Assembly (NCBI RefSeq): GCF_037969765.1 | Contig: NZ_CP150207.1 | Location: forward strand, 310,001-374,000 | From: Paenibacillus sp. FSL W8-0186 | GTDB taxonomy: Bacteria; Bacillota; Bacilli; Paenibacillales; Paenibacillaceae | Direction: 5' to 3' | Length of the DNA stretch: 64,000 bases | Part shown: positions 51,014 to 59,205 of the stretch, one piece after another | Numbering within the stretch: the first letter of the stretch is position 1 | How the letters are laid out: each line of letters begins with the position of its first letter | Notes under the pieces: generated by a model | Told to the model about the DNA's origin: nothing | The model's database searches: none | The model's input: only the letters and a program-made list of their open reading frames with translations | Program-made: the position numbers and the translations under genes

Positions 51014-52444
51014 TCATTCTGTATCCAGAGGAAATAAGGGTCTTGGAACATGACGATAATCGATATTCTCTATACGCTGATAGGTGGCACCAGGTGTCAT
51101 GGAGAGAATGTCCAGCTTAGAAACAGCACTTAACTCATTAAATAAGTATCCCTGTTTGACTACGATAATGTCATAATCCTCCCAATTTAGTCCAGCACGG
51201 GTAAAGTGGTTTAACGTAATAAACGATTCCCCGCGATTGGCGACTACAACGTCCAAGCTGCCAACAGAAACTGTGCACACATCTCCTACTTTATCACTTG
51301 TTGCATTTAAGTACCCTAGAAGGTCGCCTTTCGATGTTAGTGTTCCCTCCAACAAGACGGGCTGGCTATTTTCATCTATTTTTGTTCCCACTTCAACTGT
51401 AACAGCTTCTCCTATGCTGCAGGATTTCAGTTTTTCGTAGGCCATGGGATCATGAATAGCGGAAATTAACACCTTCTTGCGGCCTAAATCCTTATTTTTA
51501 AATAAATCCAGCAGCAGGGTGTTCATCCCAATTGCGCCTGCTGTTGTATTATCTCCAGAGTCAGAGATAAAGACGGGTTTCAGTTGTTCATTCAACGCTC
51601 TATCTACAGATTCTTCTGGGTCAAGTACAACCGCATCAAAATCAAATTCATGGCGTCTGCTGAACACATAATGGGCTAATTCATCCTTCACCTTCTCAGC
51701 TAGTTCTTCATATTCCTCCGATTCAGGAATGACGAAGATGGACGAGGCTGTGTTCTCCGAATCACTCCATGCATGACAAATAAAGAATGATGCCGTTGAA
51801 ATTCCTTTTATTTTCTCAACCTCATATAATTTTTCAAAAATCGAACGAAGCGGCTCGCTTTTCCCAAGTGCTTTTTCACCAGGAATAATCATCGGCAATC
51901 GAGTAAACGCGGGTTTAATCTTCGTATTATTTTTTAGACAATCAACTAATAGCTGAGCGGTCTCTTTCTCGACTTCAAGCTGGTCAACATGCGGTACGGT
52001 TCGATACGCCTTTACAATGTTGATGTATTTATAATAGTCTAGTGCGATATTACCGTGAATATCCATGGTTAGAGAGATTGGAACATCCGGCCCGACACAT
52101 TCACGAATTTCTTTGACGAGTGCTAGTTCACCTGAACCCACTTCCTCTACAACCATCGCTCCGTGCAGATGTAGCCAAATTCCATCGATATCTGGGTGCT
52201 GCTTCAATGAGGAAATCAATTTATCTGCAAAGTACCGGTAGGCCTCTTTTTTTACAATGCCCGATGATAATGCTGTTGCGTAAATACTTGGGATGACTTC
52301 AATTCCATTTTCCCTAAATACTTCTGTACCAGCAAGGCGGCTAGCGGCATCTTCGCCTTCTGCTAGTACAAAATCATGAATGTCTGTCAGGATCGGATTA
52401 AATGTGTTTGTTTCGTGATAGAGGCAGCCTACAACAACCTTCAT
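51014..52444 (-). CDS. M81 family metallopeptidase (MlrC-like)
   Basis: Soluble zinc enzyme of 476 residues, of the M81/DUF1485 family named after microcystinase C. The start VVGCLYHETNTFNP and the blocks GIWLHLHGAM, LTMDIHGN and SDSGDNTTAGAIG carry the conserved metal-binding Asp/His residues. No signal peptide is seen. It is the last gene of the sugar operon, 13 bases after the GPH symporter. Characterised members cleave small linear peptides; here the neighbours point to an amino-sugar or sugar-amide substrate instead (inference). Confidence 0.85.
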   Translation of the reverse strand: MKVVVGCLYHETNTFNPILTDIHDFVLAEGEDAASRLAGTEVFRENGIEVIPSIYATALSSGIVKKEAYRYFADKLISSLKQHPDIDGIWLHLHGAMVVEEVGSGELALVKEIRECVGPDVPISLTMDIHGNIALDYYKYINIVKAYRTVPHVDQLEVEKETAQLLVDCLKNNTKIKPAFTRLPMIIPGEKALGKSEPLRSIFEKLYEVEKIKGISTASFFICHAWSDSENTASSIFVIPESEEYEELAEKVKDELAHYVFSRRHEFDFDAVVLDPEESVDRALNEQLKPVFISDSGDNTTAGAIGMNTLLLDLFKNKDLGRKKVLISAIHDPMAYEKLKSCSIGEAVTVEVGTKIDENSQPVLLEGTLTSKGDLLGYLNATSDKVGDVCTVSVGSLDVVVANRGESFITLNHFTRAGLNWEDYDIIVVKQGYLFNELSAVSKLDILSMTPGATYQRIENIDYRHVPRPLFPLDTE

Positions 52445-52457
52445 TTTGATGTCCCCC

Positions 52458-53831
52458 TTATTTTTGTTTTAAAGCGTTAACAATATTAGCATGTTCGTTA
52501 TCAAGTTTATAGAAAAATAATACGACGACTTGAAGAATGGTGATGATAATCGGCAATCCTAACATTAATAGGAGGATCATATTCTTCACCTGGTCTGTGA
52601 TTGCCGCCGGATTATATCCAGCCCATCCGAGAGCGTACGCTAGCAAAGAAGAACCAAGTGCTACACCGAACTTTGTAGAAAAACTATAACTGGATACGAG
52701 TAATCCTTCTGGACGTTCACCAAACTTATATTCCTGATAATCAATGGTGTCCCCAAGCATGGTCAGATTCGCAGGATCTCCGTATCCTATGAGGACATTG
52801 GCAATAAAGAAAATAATAGAAAACAACACGACAGATTGACCATCTACAAAGTAAAGTGAAGCAAGCAGCACTACGGCAATCGCATAGAACAGCATGCTTG
52901 AATTACGGCTGCTGAATTTTCTTAAAATCGAAAGAGCGAAGAAACCGCCAGCTAAATTAGCCACGTTTAATAAAGTGAGGTAATAAGGCACCATATTAGG
53001 CTGTTCCAATACATAATTCACATAATAGATGAGAACACCATTCATAATTCCTAGCCTTACAAACCATAGAAATGAGTTTAATGAGGTAAGCACCCAATAT
53101 TTATTTTTGAACATTTGACCAATAGAGCGTTTTACATTCGTATCCGTTTTCGTTTCTTTCAGCGGTTGTACGCGCTCTTTACAATACTTAAAGGTAAGCC
53201 AGAATAAAATGACTCCGATAACGGAATAAATCGCCATAACAATTGGAAAGCCCAACTGCTGGTTTCCGCCGCCAAGATAATTGACCAGAGGCAGCGTTAG
53301 CGAGGCCACCAAAATGGCTCCAATCGAACGGCCGATGGCCCGGTAACTGTTTAATTCGCCCTTTTCCTTCGAATCCCTCGACATCATCGGCATCAGGGCT
53401 CCATAAGGAATATTAATCGCTGTATAAACAATGCCCAAAATTCCATACGTAATATAAGCGTAAACTAACTTACCTGTATCGGAAAAATCGGGAGTGATAA
53501 AGGTAATCACACTTAAGATCCCAAACGGAATAGCAACGTATAACAAGTACGGGCGCGTCTTCCCGTGCTTGCTATTTGTTTTATCCACAAGAACTCCCAT
53601 GATCGGGTCATTCAGCGCATCAAAAATACGTGTAATAAGAAATAAAGTTCCGACAGCCGCCGCCGTAATTCCGAACACATCCGTATAAAAGAACAAGAGA
53701 TAACTATTGACCATTCCCCACACAAAATTTGAAGCAATATCGCCATAACCGTAGCTGATTTTTTCTTTCAAGCTTAGCTTTTGAGTAGATTGCTGATATC
53801 CCGTAGTTTGTAACACCGGCTCCATAGCCAT
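52458..53831 (-). CDS. GPH-type glycoside:cation symporter
   Basis: Twelve-helix transporter of 457 residues, close to the B. subtilis YnaJ/XynB-type GPH group. Hallmarks: ISYGYGDIASNFVWGMVNSYLLFFYTD, FDALNDPIMGVLVDKTNSKHGKTRPY and a C-terminal GDPANLTMLGDTIDYQEYKFGERPEG. It imports a glycoside or amino sugar with a cation. It lies 87 bases after the ROK kinase and 13 before the M81 gene. A cre-like site is at its upstream edge. Confidence 0.9.
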   Translation of the reverse strand: MAMEPVLQTTGYQQSTQKLSLKEKISYGYGDIASNFVWGMVNSYLLFFYTDVFGITAAAVGTLFLITRIFDALNDPIMGVLVDKTNSKHGKTRPYLLYVAIPFGILSVITFITPDFSDTGKLVYAYITYGILGIVYTAINIPYGALMPMMSRDSKEKGELNSYRAIGRSIGAILVASLTLPLVNYLGGGNQQLGFPIVMAIYSVIGVILFWLTFKYCKERVQPLKETKTDTNVKRSIGQMFKNKYWVLTSLNSFLWFVRLGIMNGVLIYYVNYVLEQPNMVPYYLTLLNVANLAGGFFALSILRKFSSRNSSMLFYAIAVVLLASLYFVDGQSVVLFSIIFFIANVLIGYGDPANLTMLGDTIDYQEYKFGERPEGLLVSSYSFSTKFGVALGSSLLAYALGWAGYNPAAITDQVKNMILLLMLGLPIIITILQVVVLFFYKLDNEHANIVNALKQK

Positions 53832-53879
53832 GGGTCTTCACACTCCCGCTGTTGTATAAAATCTCCGATAAGTTAAATG

Positions 53880-53893
53880 TTTAAGCGCTTTCT
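53880..53893. promoter_or_regulatory. Possible cre (CcpA) site
   Basis: TTTAAGCGCTTTCT keeps the AAGCGCTT core of a catabolite-response element but differs from the consensus at the outer G and A. It lies in the 86-base gap upstream of the GPH symporter, where catabolite repression would make sense. Confidence 0.4.
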
Positions 53894-53917
53894 TTAAATC
53901 GAGAAAACAATAATCCC

Positions 53918-54886
53918 CTACCCATGTAAAGTTTCTTGTGTTTCTTGTTTAACTAAGTAGGCTGCCCCAATTATGCCGGCATCATTACCTAGTTTGGCAA
54001 TTTCGATGTGACAATTTTGGCTGATTCTAGGCAGAGAATATTTTTGAAAAGCCCGCCTTACGGGTTGAAGCAGCTGTTCTCCAGCCTTTGATACGCCTCC
54101 ACCGATAATAATTTTAGAAGGATTAATCATCGTAGCCGCATTAGCAATTAATAATCCCAGAAGATCAGCCGTCCGTTGAATCACATCCTCGCTGATCCTG
54201 TCGCCCTTGCCGGCTAAATCAAAAACATCCTTAGCATCTATTTTTCCATTCGTACGATACAGAGCCGCTAATCCGCTTTCAGGATGTTCAGCAATTTTAT
54301 CCATCGCTTGCTTTACAATTCCGGTGGCCGATGCAATCGTATCTAAGCAGCCTGCACGGCCACAATTGCAAGGATATCCTTCTGGATCTGCAATAATATG
54401 ACCAATTTCTCCCGCTGTACCATTCATTCCATTTAAAATCTCGCCATTTGCGATAACTCCACTGCCTACGCCTGTTCCAAGTGTAATGGCAATAAGATCT
54501 TTCGCGTTGTTGCCAGCCCCTATCCAATTCTCGGCTAAGGCCACTAAATTGACATCGTTTTCGACATATACGGGCAATCCAGACCGTTGTTCTAATTCTT
54601 TTCCGAGTTCAAAGTCTTTCCAACCAATGTTTACAGCCTCATAAACAAGACCCGTTGTTTTATCCACAAACCCTGGTGCGCCGACACCTATACCTAAAAT
54701 ATTTGTCATTTGAAATTCAGATATTTTACGAGTAACTGAATTCCAGATTTCATCAACAATATATAATCCTTGTTTCTCTCTATTTGTATCTATTTCCCAT
54801 TTGTGAATGATATCTCCTTGCATGTTCAGGAAGCCAATTTTGACCGTTGTCCCTCCGATATCTATTCCTATAATGGTTTCTCCCAT
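53918..54886 (-). CDS. ROK family sugar kinase (glucokinase-like)
   Basis: Soluble kinase of 322 residues. The phosphate loop is IGIDIGGTTVKIG, the ROK/ATP region is ITLGTGVGSGVIANGEI, and AGEIGHI with the zinc motif CNCGRAGCLD completes the ROK signature. The usual length for this family is about 320. I chose ATG 54886; the open frame extends to 54964 without a better site. It probably phosphorylates the sugar brought in by the GPH symporter, feeding the deaminase-like protein encoded upstream. Confidence 0.87.
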   Translation of the reverse strand: MGETIIGIDIGGTTVKIGFLNMQGDIIHKWEIDTNREKQGLYIVDEIWNSVTRKISEFQMTNILGIGVGAPGFVDKTTGLVYEAVNIGWKDFELGKELEQRSGLPVYVENDVNLVALAENWIGAGNNAKDLIAITLGTGVGSGVIANGEILNGMNGTAGEIGHIIADPEGYPCNCGRAGCLDTIASATGIVKQAMDKIAEHPESGLAALYRTNGKIDAKDVFDLAGKGDRISEDVIQRTADLLGLLIANAATMINPSKIIIGGGVSKAGEQLLQPVRRAFQKYSLPRISQNCHIEIAKLGNDAGIIGAAYLVKQETQETLHG

Positions 54887-54988
54887 TGAGGTCACCCTTA
54901 TTCTATCTATATTTAATGAGCCAGTGCCTAAAGCTGGCCTGCTTTTAGGCACTGATGCTTTCATGTCTTGCTAGATTGCTATAAATGA

Positions 54989-55723
54989 TTAATATTTTTT
55001 ATCCAATAAAGAAGCTGCTGCGTCATCCATAATAAATGTTACATTTGGATGCGTTCTCAGAATAGATGCAGGACAGTCCTCATGAATTGGCCCTTCCAGC
55101 GCAGCTTTCACGGCTGCAGCCTTTCTCTCTCCAGATGAAGCCACGAGAATATGTTTTGCCTCCATAATATCGGCTAATCCCATCGTCAGCATCTGCGTCG
55201 GCGCCTCTTCAGCAGTCAAGTTATGGTAGCCCATGGTGCTGTCAATTGTAGATTGATCACTGTCTGCTAAAAATAAACGAGAGTTAAATGGTATGCCTGG
55301 TTCATTTGCAGCCAAATGTGCATTCGTTCCAAGTCCGACAATTTGCAAATCACGTGGATATTTGTCGAGAACCTTTCGATAACGGTTGAGTTCCGCTTCT
55401 ACATCCTCGACACTTCCATCCATAAGACCAATGTATTTCGGATGTACTTTAATCAAGTCATAAAACTTTTTATGCATATACGTATATACTGTAAAAGGCT
55501 TGTCTCTTTCGGCAACGTATTCATCTAGATTCGTAAAAATGGAATTCGCAATATTAAGCTCACCAGCATTGATGGCTTCAACCAGTAATTCAAATGTGCC
55601 GTCGTAGCTTGCACCCGTTGTCGTGTTAATGCTAGCGTTTTCGTTTTGCTTTAAAGTTTCAGCAATGACATCAAATGCGGCTTTGGATAATTCTTTATAA
55701 TCTCTGACTTGAATAATTCTCAT
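54989..55723 (-). CDS. Glucosamine-6-phosphate deaminase-like protein
   Basis: Protein of 244 residues of the NagB/6-phosphogluconolactonase superfamily. TNLDEYV carries the catalytic Asp of NagB, and GLGTNAHLAANEPG keeps the His and Glu of the catalytic triad, though the usual NGH has become NAH. The phosphate/substrate segment after it (SRLFLADSDQST) differs from the TRxKTLT type of NagB, so a relative of GlcN6P is possible. AAAGGAG precedes the ATG. First gene of the operon behind ROK operators. Confidence 0.8.
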   Translation of the reverse strand: MRIIQVRDYKELSKAAFDVIAETLKQNENASINTTTGASYDGTFELLVEAINAGELNIANSIFTNLDEYVAERDKPFTVYTYMHKKFYDLIKVHPKYIGLMDGSVEDVEAELNRYRKVLDKYPRDLQIVGLGTNAHLAANEPGIPFNSRLFLADSDQSTIDSTMGYHNLTAEEAPTQMLTMGLADIMEAKHILVASSGERKAAAVKAALEGPIHEDCPASILRTHPNVTFIMDDAAASLLDKKY

Positions 55724-55760
55724 GATATTTCTCCTTTATAAAGTATTTTGTTCCATACAT

Positions 55761-55777
55761 ATTAAACTTAGTTTAAT
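55761..55777. promoter_or_regulatory. ROK-repressor operator 1
   Basis: ATTAAACTTAGTTTAAT is a perfect palindrome about a central T, 38 bases before the deaminase-like gene's start. The same core appears at 55844 and 57144. Confidence 0.7.
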
Positions 55778-55843
55778 TATTGGGGATAATAAAACCGAAT
55801 ACACATGGATTCGGAGGACTTTAATACTAAATTCAATTACTTT

Positions 55844-55860
55844 ATTAAACTAAGTTTATT
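55844..55860. promoter_or_regulatory. ROK-repressor operator 2
   Basis: ATTAAACTAAGTTTATT, 15 of 17 bases like operator 1 read on the other strand, in the same upstream region. Two sites about 83 bases apart would allow looping by a dimeric or tetrameric repressor. Confidence 0.7.
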
Positions 55861-55871
55861 AATTGCATTAT

Positions 55872-55926
55872 AACACCCAGTTATTTAATATACAACCATG
55901 ACTTGAACATTAAATAACTGGATGTT
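55872..55926 (-). terminator. Hairpin after the ROK repressor gene
   Basis: Eighteen-base arms 55872-55889 and 55909-55926 pair with one mismatch or G-T pair. The T-run on the minus strand is weak. It probably separates the repressor gene from the structural genes. Confidence 0.6.
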
Positions 55927-55952
55927 TTATCCAAAGGGACGGATCGTATAAT

Positions 55953-57119
55953 CTATATATCATCATTTGTAAATCGTAGAAATTCATTTAACACTAGAGC
56001 GCTTGCTCCAATTACCCCACTATCTTTGCCAATGCTGGGATGGATGAGGTGAAAAGATTGATTCAGCGGGGACCAGACATATTTACTTGTGATTGCTTCA
56101 ATATCCTTAACTAGTATGGGGTATTCTTGAACCATTGGGCCGGCCAGCAAAACCCCTTTAGGATTATACATACAAATCACATTGGCAATTGCTAGGCACA
56201 GGTAATGACGAGCTCGGTCAATCAGGGTGACAGCCCAGCTTTCCTTCCTTTCATAAGCGGAAAAAATCTCTTGAATCGGTCTTTGCGATTGCTTTTCGAT
56301 TTCAGAGGAACACACATAGGTCTGCAAACAACCCAATCTTCCGCAATCACACATCGCTCCATTTGGTTCCATCGTTATATGTCCAATTTCTCCAAGCGTA
56401 TTGAGATGACCGCGTAAAATTTCACCGTTCATCATGACAGCGCCGCCTACTCCGCTTCCGATATAAATGCAGACAGAGTCATGAAATTCAGTCATATTTC
56501 CAAATAAACTTTCGGCCAATAGTACGGTGCGAACATGGTTATCAACATACACAATATAATCGATCTTTTTTTCCAAGTAGGCTTTGATTTGAACCTTTTC
56601 CCAGTGAAACTGAGGAACAATCAGAGCTTCACCGTCTGGCCAGGTAATCAGGCCGGGGATACTGATCCCAACCGCAATAATTTTCTCTGCAATCTCATGA
56701 TCAATCTGTTCTATTAATGCAGAGATGCCATCCGCAATTCGATCAAGTACAGTTTCTGCTTCTTGTTTAGCATCAAATTCCAAGTACTTTTTATCTAATA
56801 CTTTGCCGTTTAAAGCGACAATCCCAATTTTGATCGCATTCCAATCTACTTCTACCCCAACGATGTAGGAGCCATTGGAGTTGATTTCTAACAGAGTCGC
56901 TCGTCTTCCAACCTCCCCTTCGATTTGCCCTACCTCGATGACTAGTCCATCATTGATTAATTCTTTAATGATTTTGCCAATACTTGTATGGCTCATCTTG
57001 GTTAAGTTGGCTAATTGCGTTCTTGAGATTTGTTTATGTTTCTGTATTAAACTCAATAACATAAAGTAATGGTATTTCCTCACTCGCCCTTGATCATATT
57101 TCAAATTAAACGTGGACAT
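55953..57119 (-). CDS. ROK family transcriptional repressor (XylR/NagC type)
   Basis: Protein of 388 residues: N-terminal winged HTH (about 15-75: LIQKHKQISRTQLANLTKMSHTSIGKIIKELINDGLVIE) followed by a ROK sugar-binding domain with IGSGVGGAVMMNGEILRG, GEIGHI and the zinc motif CDCGRLGCLQ. The kinase phosphate loop is absent, as expected for a sensor. It is the first gene upstream of the sugar operon, and an operator-like palindrome is 24 bases before its start, so it probably controls both itself and the operon. Confidence 0.9.
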   Translation of the reverse strand: MSTFNLKYDQGRVRKYHYFMLLSLIQKHKQISRTQLANLTKMSHTSIGKIIKELINDGLVIEVGQIEGEVGRRATLLEINSNGSYIVGVEVDWNAIKIGIVALNGKVLDKKYLEFDAKQEAETVLDRIADGISALIEQIDHEIAEKIIAVGISIPGLITWPDGEALIVPQFHWEKVQIKAYLEKKIDYIVYVDNHVRTVLLAESLFGNMTEFHDSVCIYIGSGVGGAVMMNGEILRGHLNTLGEIGHITMEPNGAMCDCGRLGCLQTYVCSSEIEKQSQRPIQEIFSAYERKESWAVTLIDRARHYLCLAIANVICMYNPKGVLLAGPMVQEYPILVKDIEAITSKYVWSPLNQSFHLIHPSIGKDSGVIGASALVLNEFLRFTNDDI

Positions 57120-57143
57120 CTATTTGCCCCTTTCACAACATTT

Positions 57144-57160
57144 ATTAAACTAAGTTTAGA
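57144..57160. promoter_or_regulatory. ROK-repressor operator 3
   Basis: ATTAAACTAAGTTTAGA lies just upstream of the ROK repressor gene and shares the TTTATTAAACTAAGTTTA core with operator 2, indicating autoregulation. Confidence 0.65.
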
Positions 57161-57300
57161 TATTATATAACTTTACCAACGATTGTCAATTTAGTCTGGT
57201 TTCTTGAAGGATTAGCATTCCGCTCTCCGTAAGGGAACTCTCTCACGACTAATGTACACGGTTTTCTGCAAATTGAAAATATGCCGTACATCAACAATCA

Positions 57301-57330
57301 TGGACAGACGAATTCCATCCTAGCTATAAT
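57301..57330 (+). promoter_or_regulatory. Promoter of the second YesM/YesN pair
   Basis: -35 TGGACA (57301-57306), 18-base spacer, perfect -10 TATAAT (57325-57330), 73 bases before the kinase start. Confidence 0.6.
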
Positions 57331-57402
57331 AGATAAAATAATTTGGCCTGATGATCTCCCCCGCAAAGCGGGAGGTTTCTAAGCATGAGGATGTGAGCGG
57401 GC

Positions 57403-59205
57403 ATGTTCCGGAAATGGTTTATTCGCAACAGCAGCATACAGAATAAGTTTCTGCTCTCGACCCTGTGTCTGATTATTATTCCGCTGGGGTTATTCGGGAT
57501 CATCTCGTTTCAGGTCTCCAAGCAATCGATCGAATCGCAGGTCAGCCAATTGAATTTAAGGATATTAGGGCAGATTTCCGAAAAAGCGGACATGCTGCTG
57601 GACGACGTCATCTCGTTATCCAATACGTTTTATTTAAATAGAGAGGTCAACTATGGCTTTACGGCGCCGATTTCCCCGAACAGCTATGAAGAGGTTCAAA
57701 TCCGCTCCGAGTTTGACCGGCTGCTGACGAGCTCGATTTATTCCTTCGCCAATTTGAAGCCCGACATTACCCTGCTAGGGTTGAATGGCCTTACGCTATC
57801 GACGAACCCGCTGGATACCAAACCGAGCATTCAAATCATGGAGCAGCAGGATTGGTACCACACGGCGACGGAGGCCAAGGGACAAATTCTGTGGATCACG
57901 GAGCCAATCCCGGGTCTGGCAACAAAGGGACATGACGATCGTTCGGTCTATGCGGTGCGGTCGAGCAATCGGTTCGAGAGCTGGGCACCGATCGGACTGG
58001 TCATTATCCGTATCGATGAATCCTCCTTGAAAAATTTGTACGCGGGTTCCTTGGACGAGAATCAGGAGATCATCATCGTAAATGAAGGTAAAATCATTTC
58101 ATCGAATAACCCGGATCTCGCAAACGAAGATCTCAAGACTCGCGCCTATTACGAGAAAATCGATCAATATGAATCCGGTTTTTTTGTGGACCACGAAATG
58201 GGCACAGATCAGCTCATCGCGTTCCAAACCATAGGCAAAACCGGCTGGAAGCTGGTCTCCTATACGCCAACTCGAACGGTGCTTGCTAACATTAACAAAA
58301 TTCAGACGGTAGTTATCGTCGTGTTTGCCATCGTTGTTCTGCTCTCATTCGCGGCTTCCTATTATATGGCCCGCCGCCTGGCGATCCCGATCAAGCGCTT
58401 GTCTAAAGATTTCGGCCGCGTCGAGGCGGGGGATCTGACGGTCCGGTCGCCCGTGTACAGCGAGGATGAAATCGGTCTGTTGACCCAGAAGTTCAACCAG
58501 ATGGTGGAGAAGCTCAAAGCCTCGATGGAGGATGTGAAGCGGGAGCAGCAAAATAAGCGTCGAGCCGAAATTCAGACGCTGCAATCCCAGATTAATCCGC
58601 ATTTCCTGTACAACACGCTGGCCTCGATTCGGTTCATGCTGTACAAGCACAAGCAGGAGACGGTCGATTCCGTTATCGTGGCTCTCGTTCGGCTGCTGAA
58701 GCAGTCCATCTCCAAGGAAGATGAATGGATCCCTGTCGAAGAGGAGCTGGATATTCTGAAGAACTATCTCTATATTCAGCAAATCCGCCAGGGTGATATG
58801 CTAGAGGTGCGATACGAGATTAAGGAAGACATTCTGGCCTACCGGACGATTAAATTGATTTTGCAGCCTCTGGTGGAAAATGCGATTTTTCATGGCCTTG
58901 AGCCGAAAAGAGGCCAAGGGACGATCGTAATCAAAGGGTATCTTCAGGACAGGGACATCCTCTTTGAAGTGATCGACGACGGTGTAGGGATGGAGCAAAG
59001 TGCTGTGCCGCCTTTGCCCGAGGAGGGGGCCATCGGTCAGACAGCCCTGTCGCATGGCGGAGGATTGTTGAACGTACATGAGCGCATTCAGCTCCATTTC
59101 GGACGGCAATACGGGGTGACCCTGGAATCGGCGGTAAATGCCGGAACAAAGGTCACACTGCGCATTCCGGCATTTTACAAACGGGAGGACATACAGCAGC
59201 TATGA
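57403..59205 (+). CDS. YesM-like sensor histidine kinase
   Basis: Membrane kinase of 600 residues. TM helix (about 15-37), a large extracellular double-Cache-type sensor (about 38-295), second TM helix (about 300-320), HAMP (about 322-375), His_kinase with QINPHFLYNTLASIRF (phospho-acceptor in NPHF) and HATPase with VENAIFHG, DDGVGM and GGGLLNVHERI. Its stop overlaps the regulator's start by four bases. With the sugar ABC transporter genes just downstream it probably senses that sugar, perhaps through the binding protein (inference). Confidence 0.93.
   Translation: MFRKWFIRNSSIQNKFLLSTLCLIIIPLGLFGIISFQVSKQSIESQVSQLNLRILGQISEKADMLLDDVISLSNTFYLNREVNYGFTAPISPNSYEEVQIRSEFDRLLTSSIYSFANLKPDITLLGLNGLTLSTNPLDTKPSIQIMEQQDWYHTATEAKGQILWITEPIPGLATKGHDDRSVYAVRSSNRFESWAPIGLVIIRIDESSLKNLYAGSLDENQEIIIVNEGKIISSNNPDLANEDLKTRAYYEKIDQYESGFFVDHEMGTDQLIAFQTIGKTGWKLVSYTPTRTVLANINKIQTVVIVVFAIVVLLSFAASYYMARRLAIPIKRLSKDFGRVEAGDLTVRSPVYSEDEIGLLTQKFNQMVEKLKASMEDVKREQQNKRRAEIQTLQSQINPHFLYNTLASIRFMLYKHKQETVDSVIVALVRLLKQSISKEDEWIPVEEELDILKNYLYIQQIRQGDMLEVRYEIKEDILAYRTIKLILQPLVENAIFHGLEPKRGQGTIVIKGYLQDRDILFEVIDDGVGMEQSAVPPLPEEGAIGQTALSHGGGLLNVHERIQLHFGRQYGVTLESAVNAGTKVTLRIPAFYKREDIQQL

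Noticed and set aside
50868..51053. 61-codon plus-strand frame after the toxin locus
   Set aside because: It runs through two hairpins including a strong terminator and into the end of the M81 gene; no ribosome binding site.
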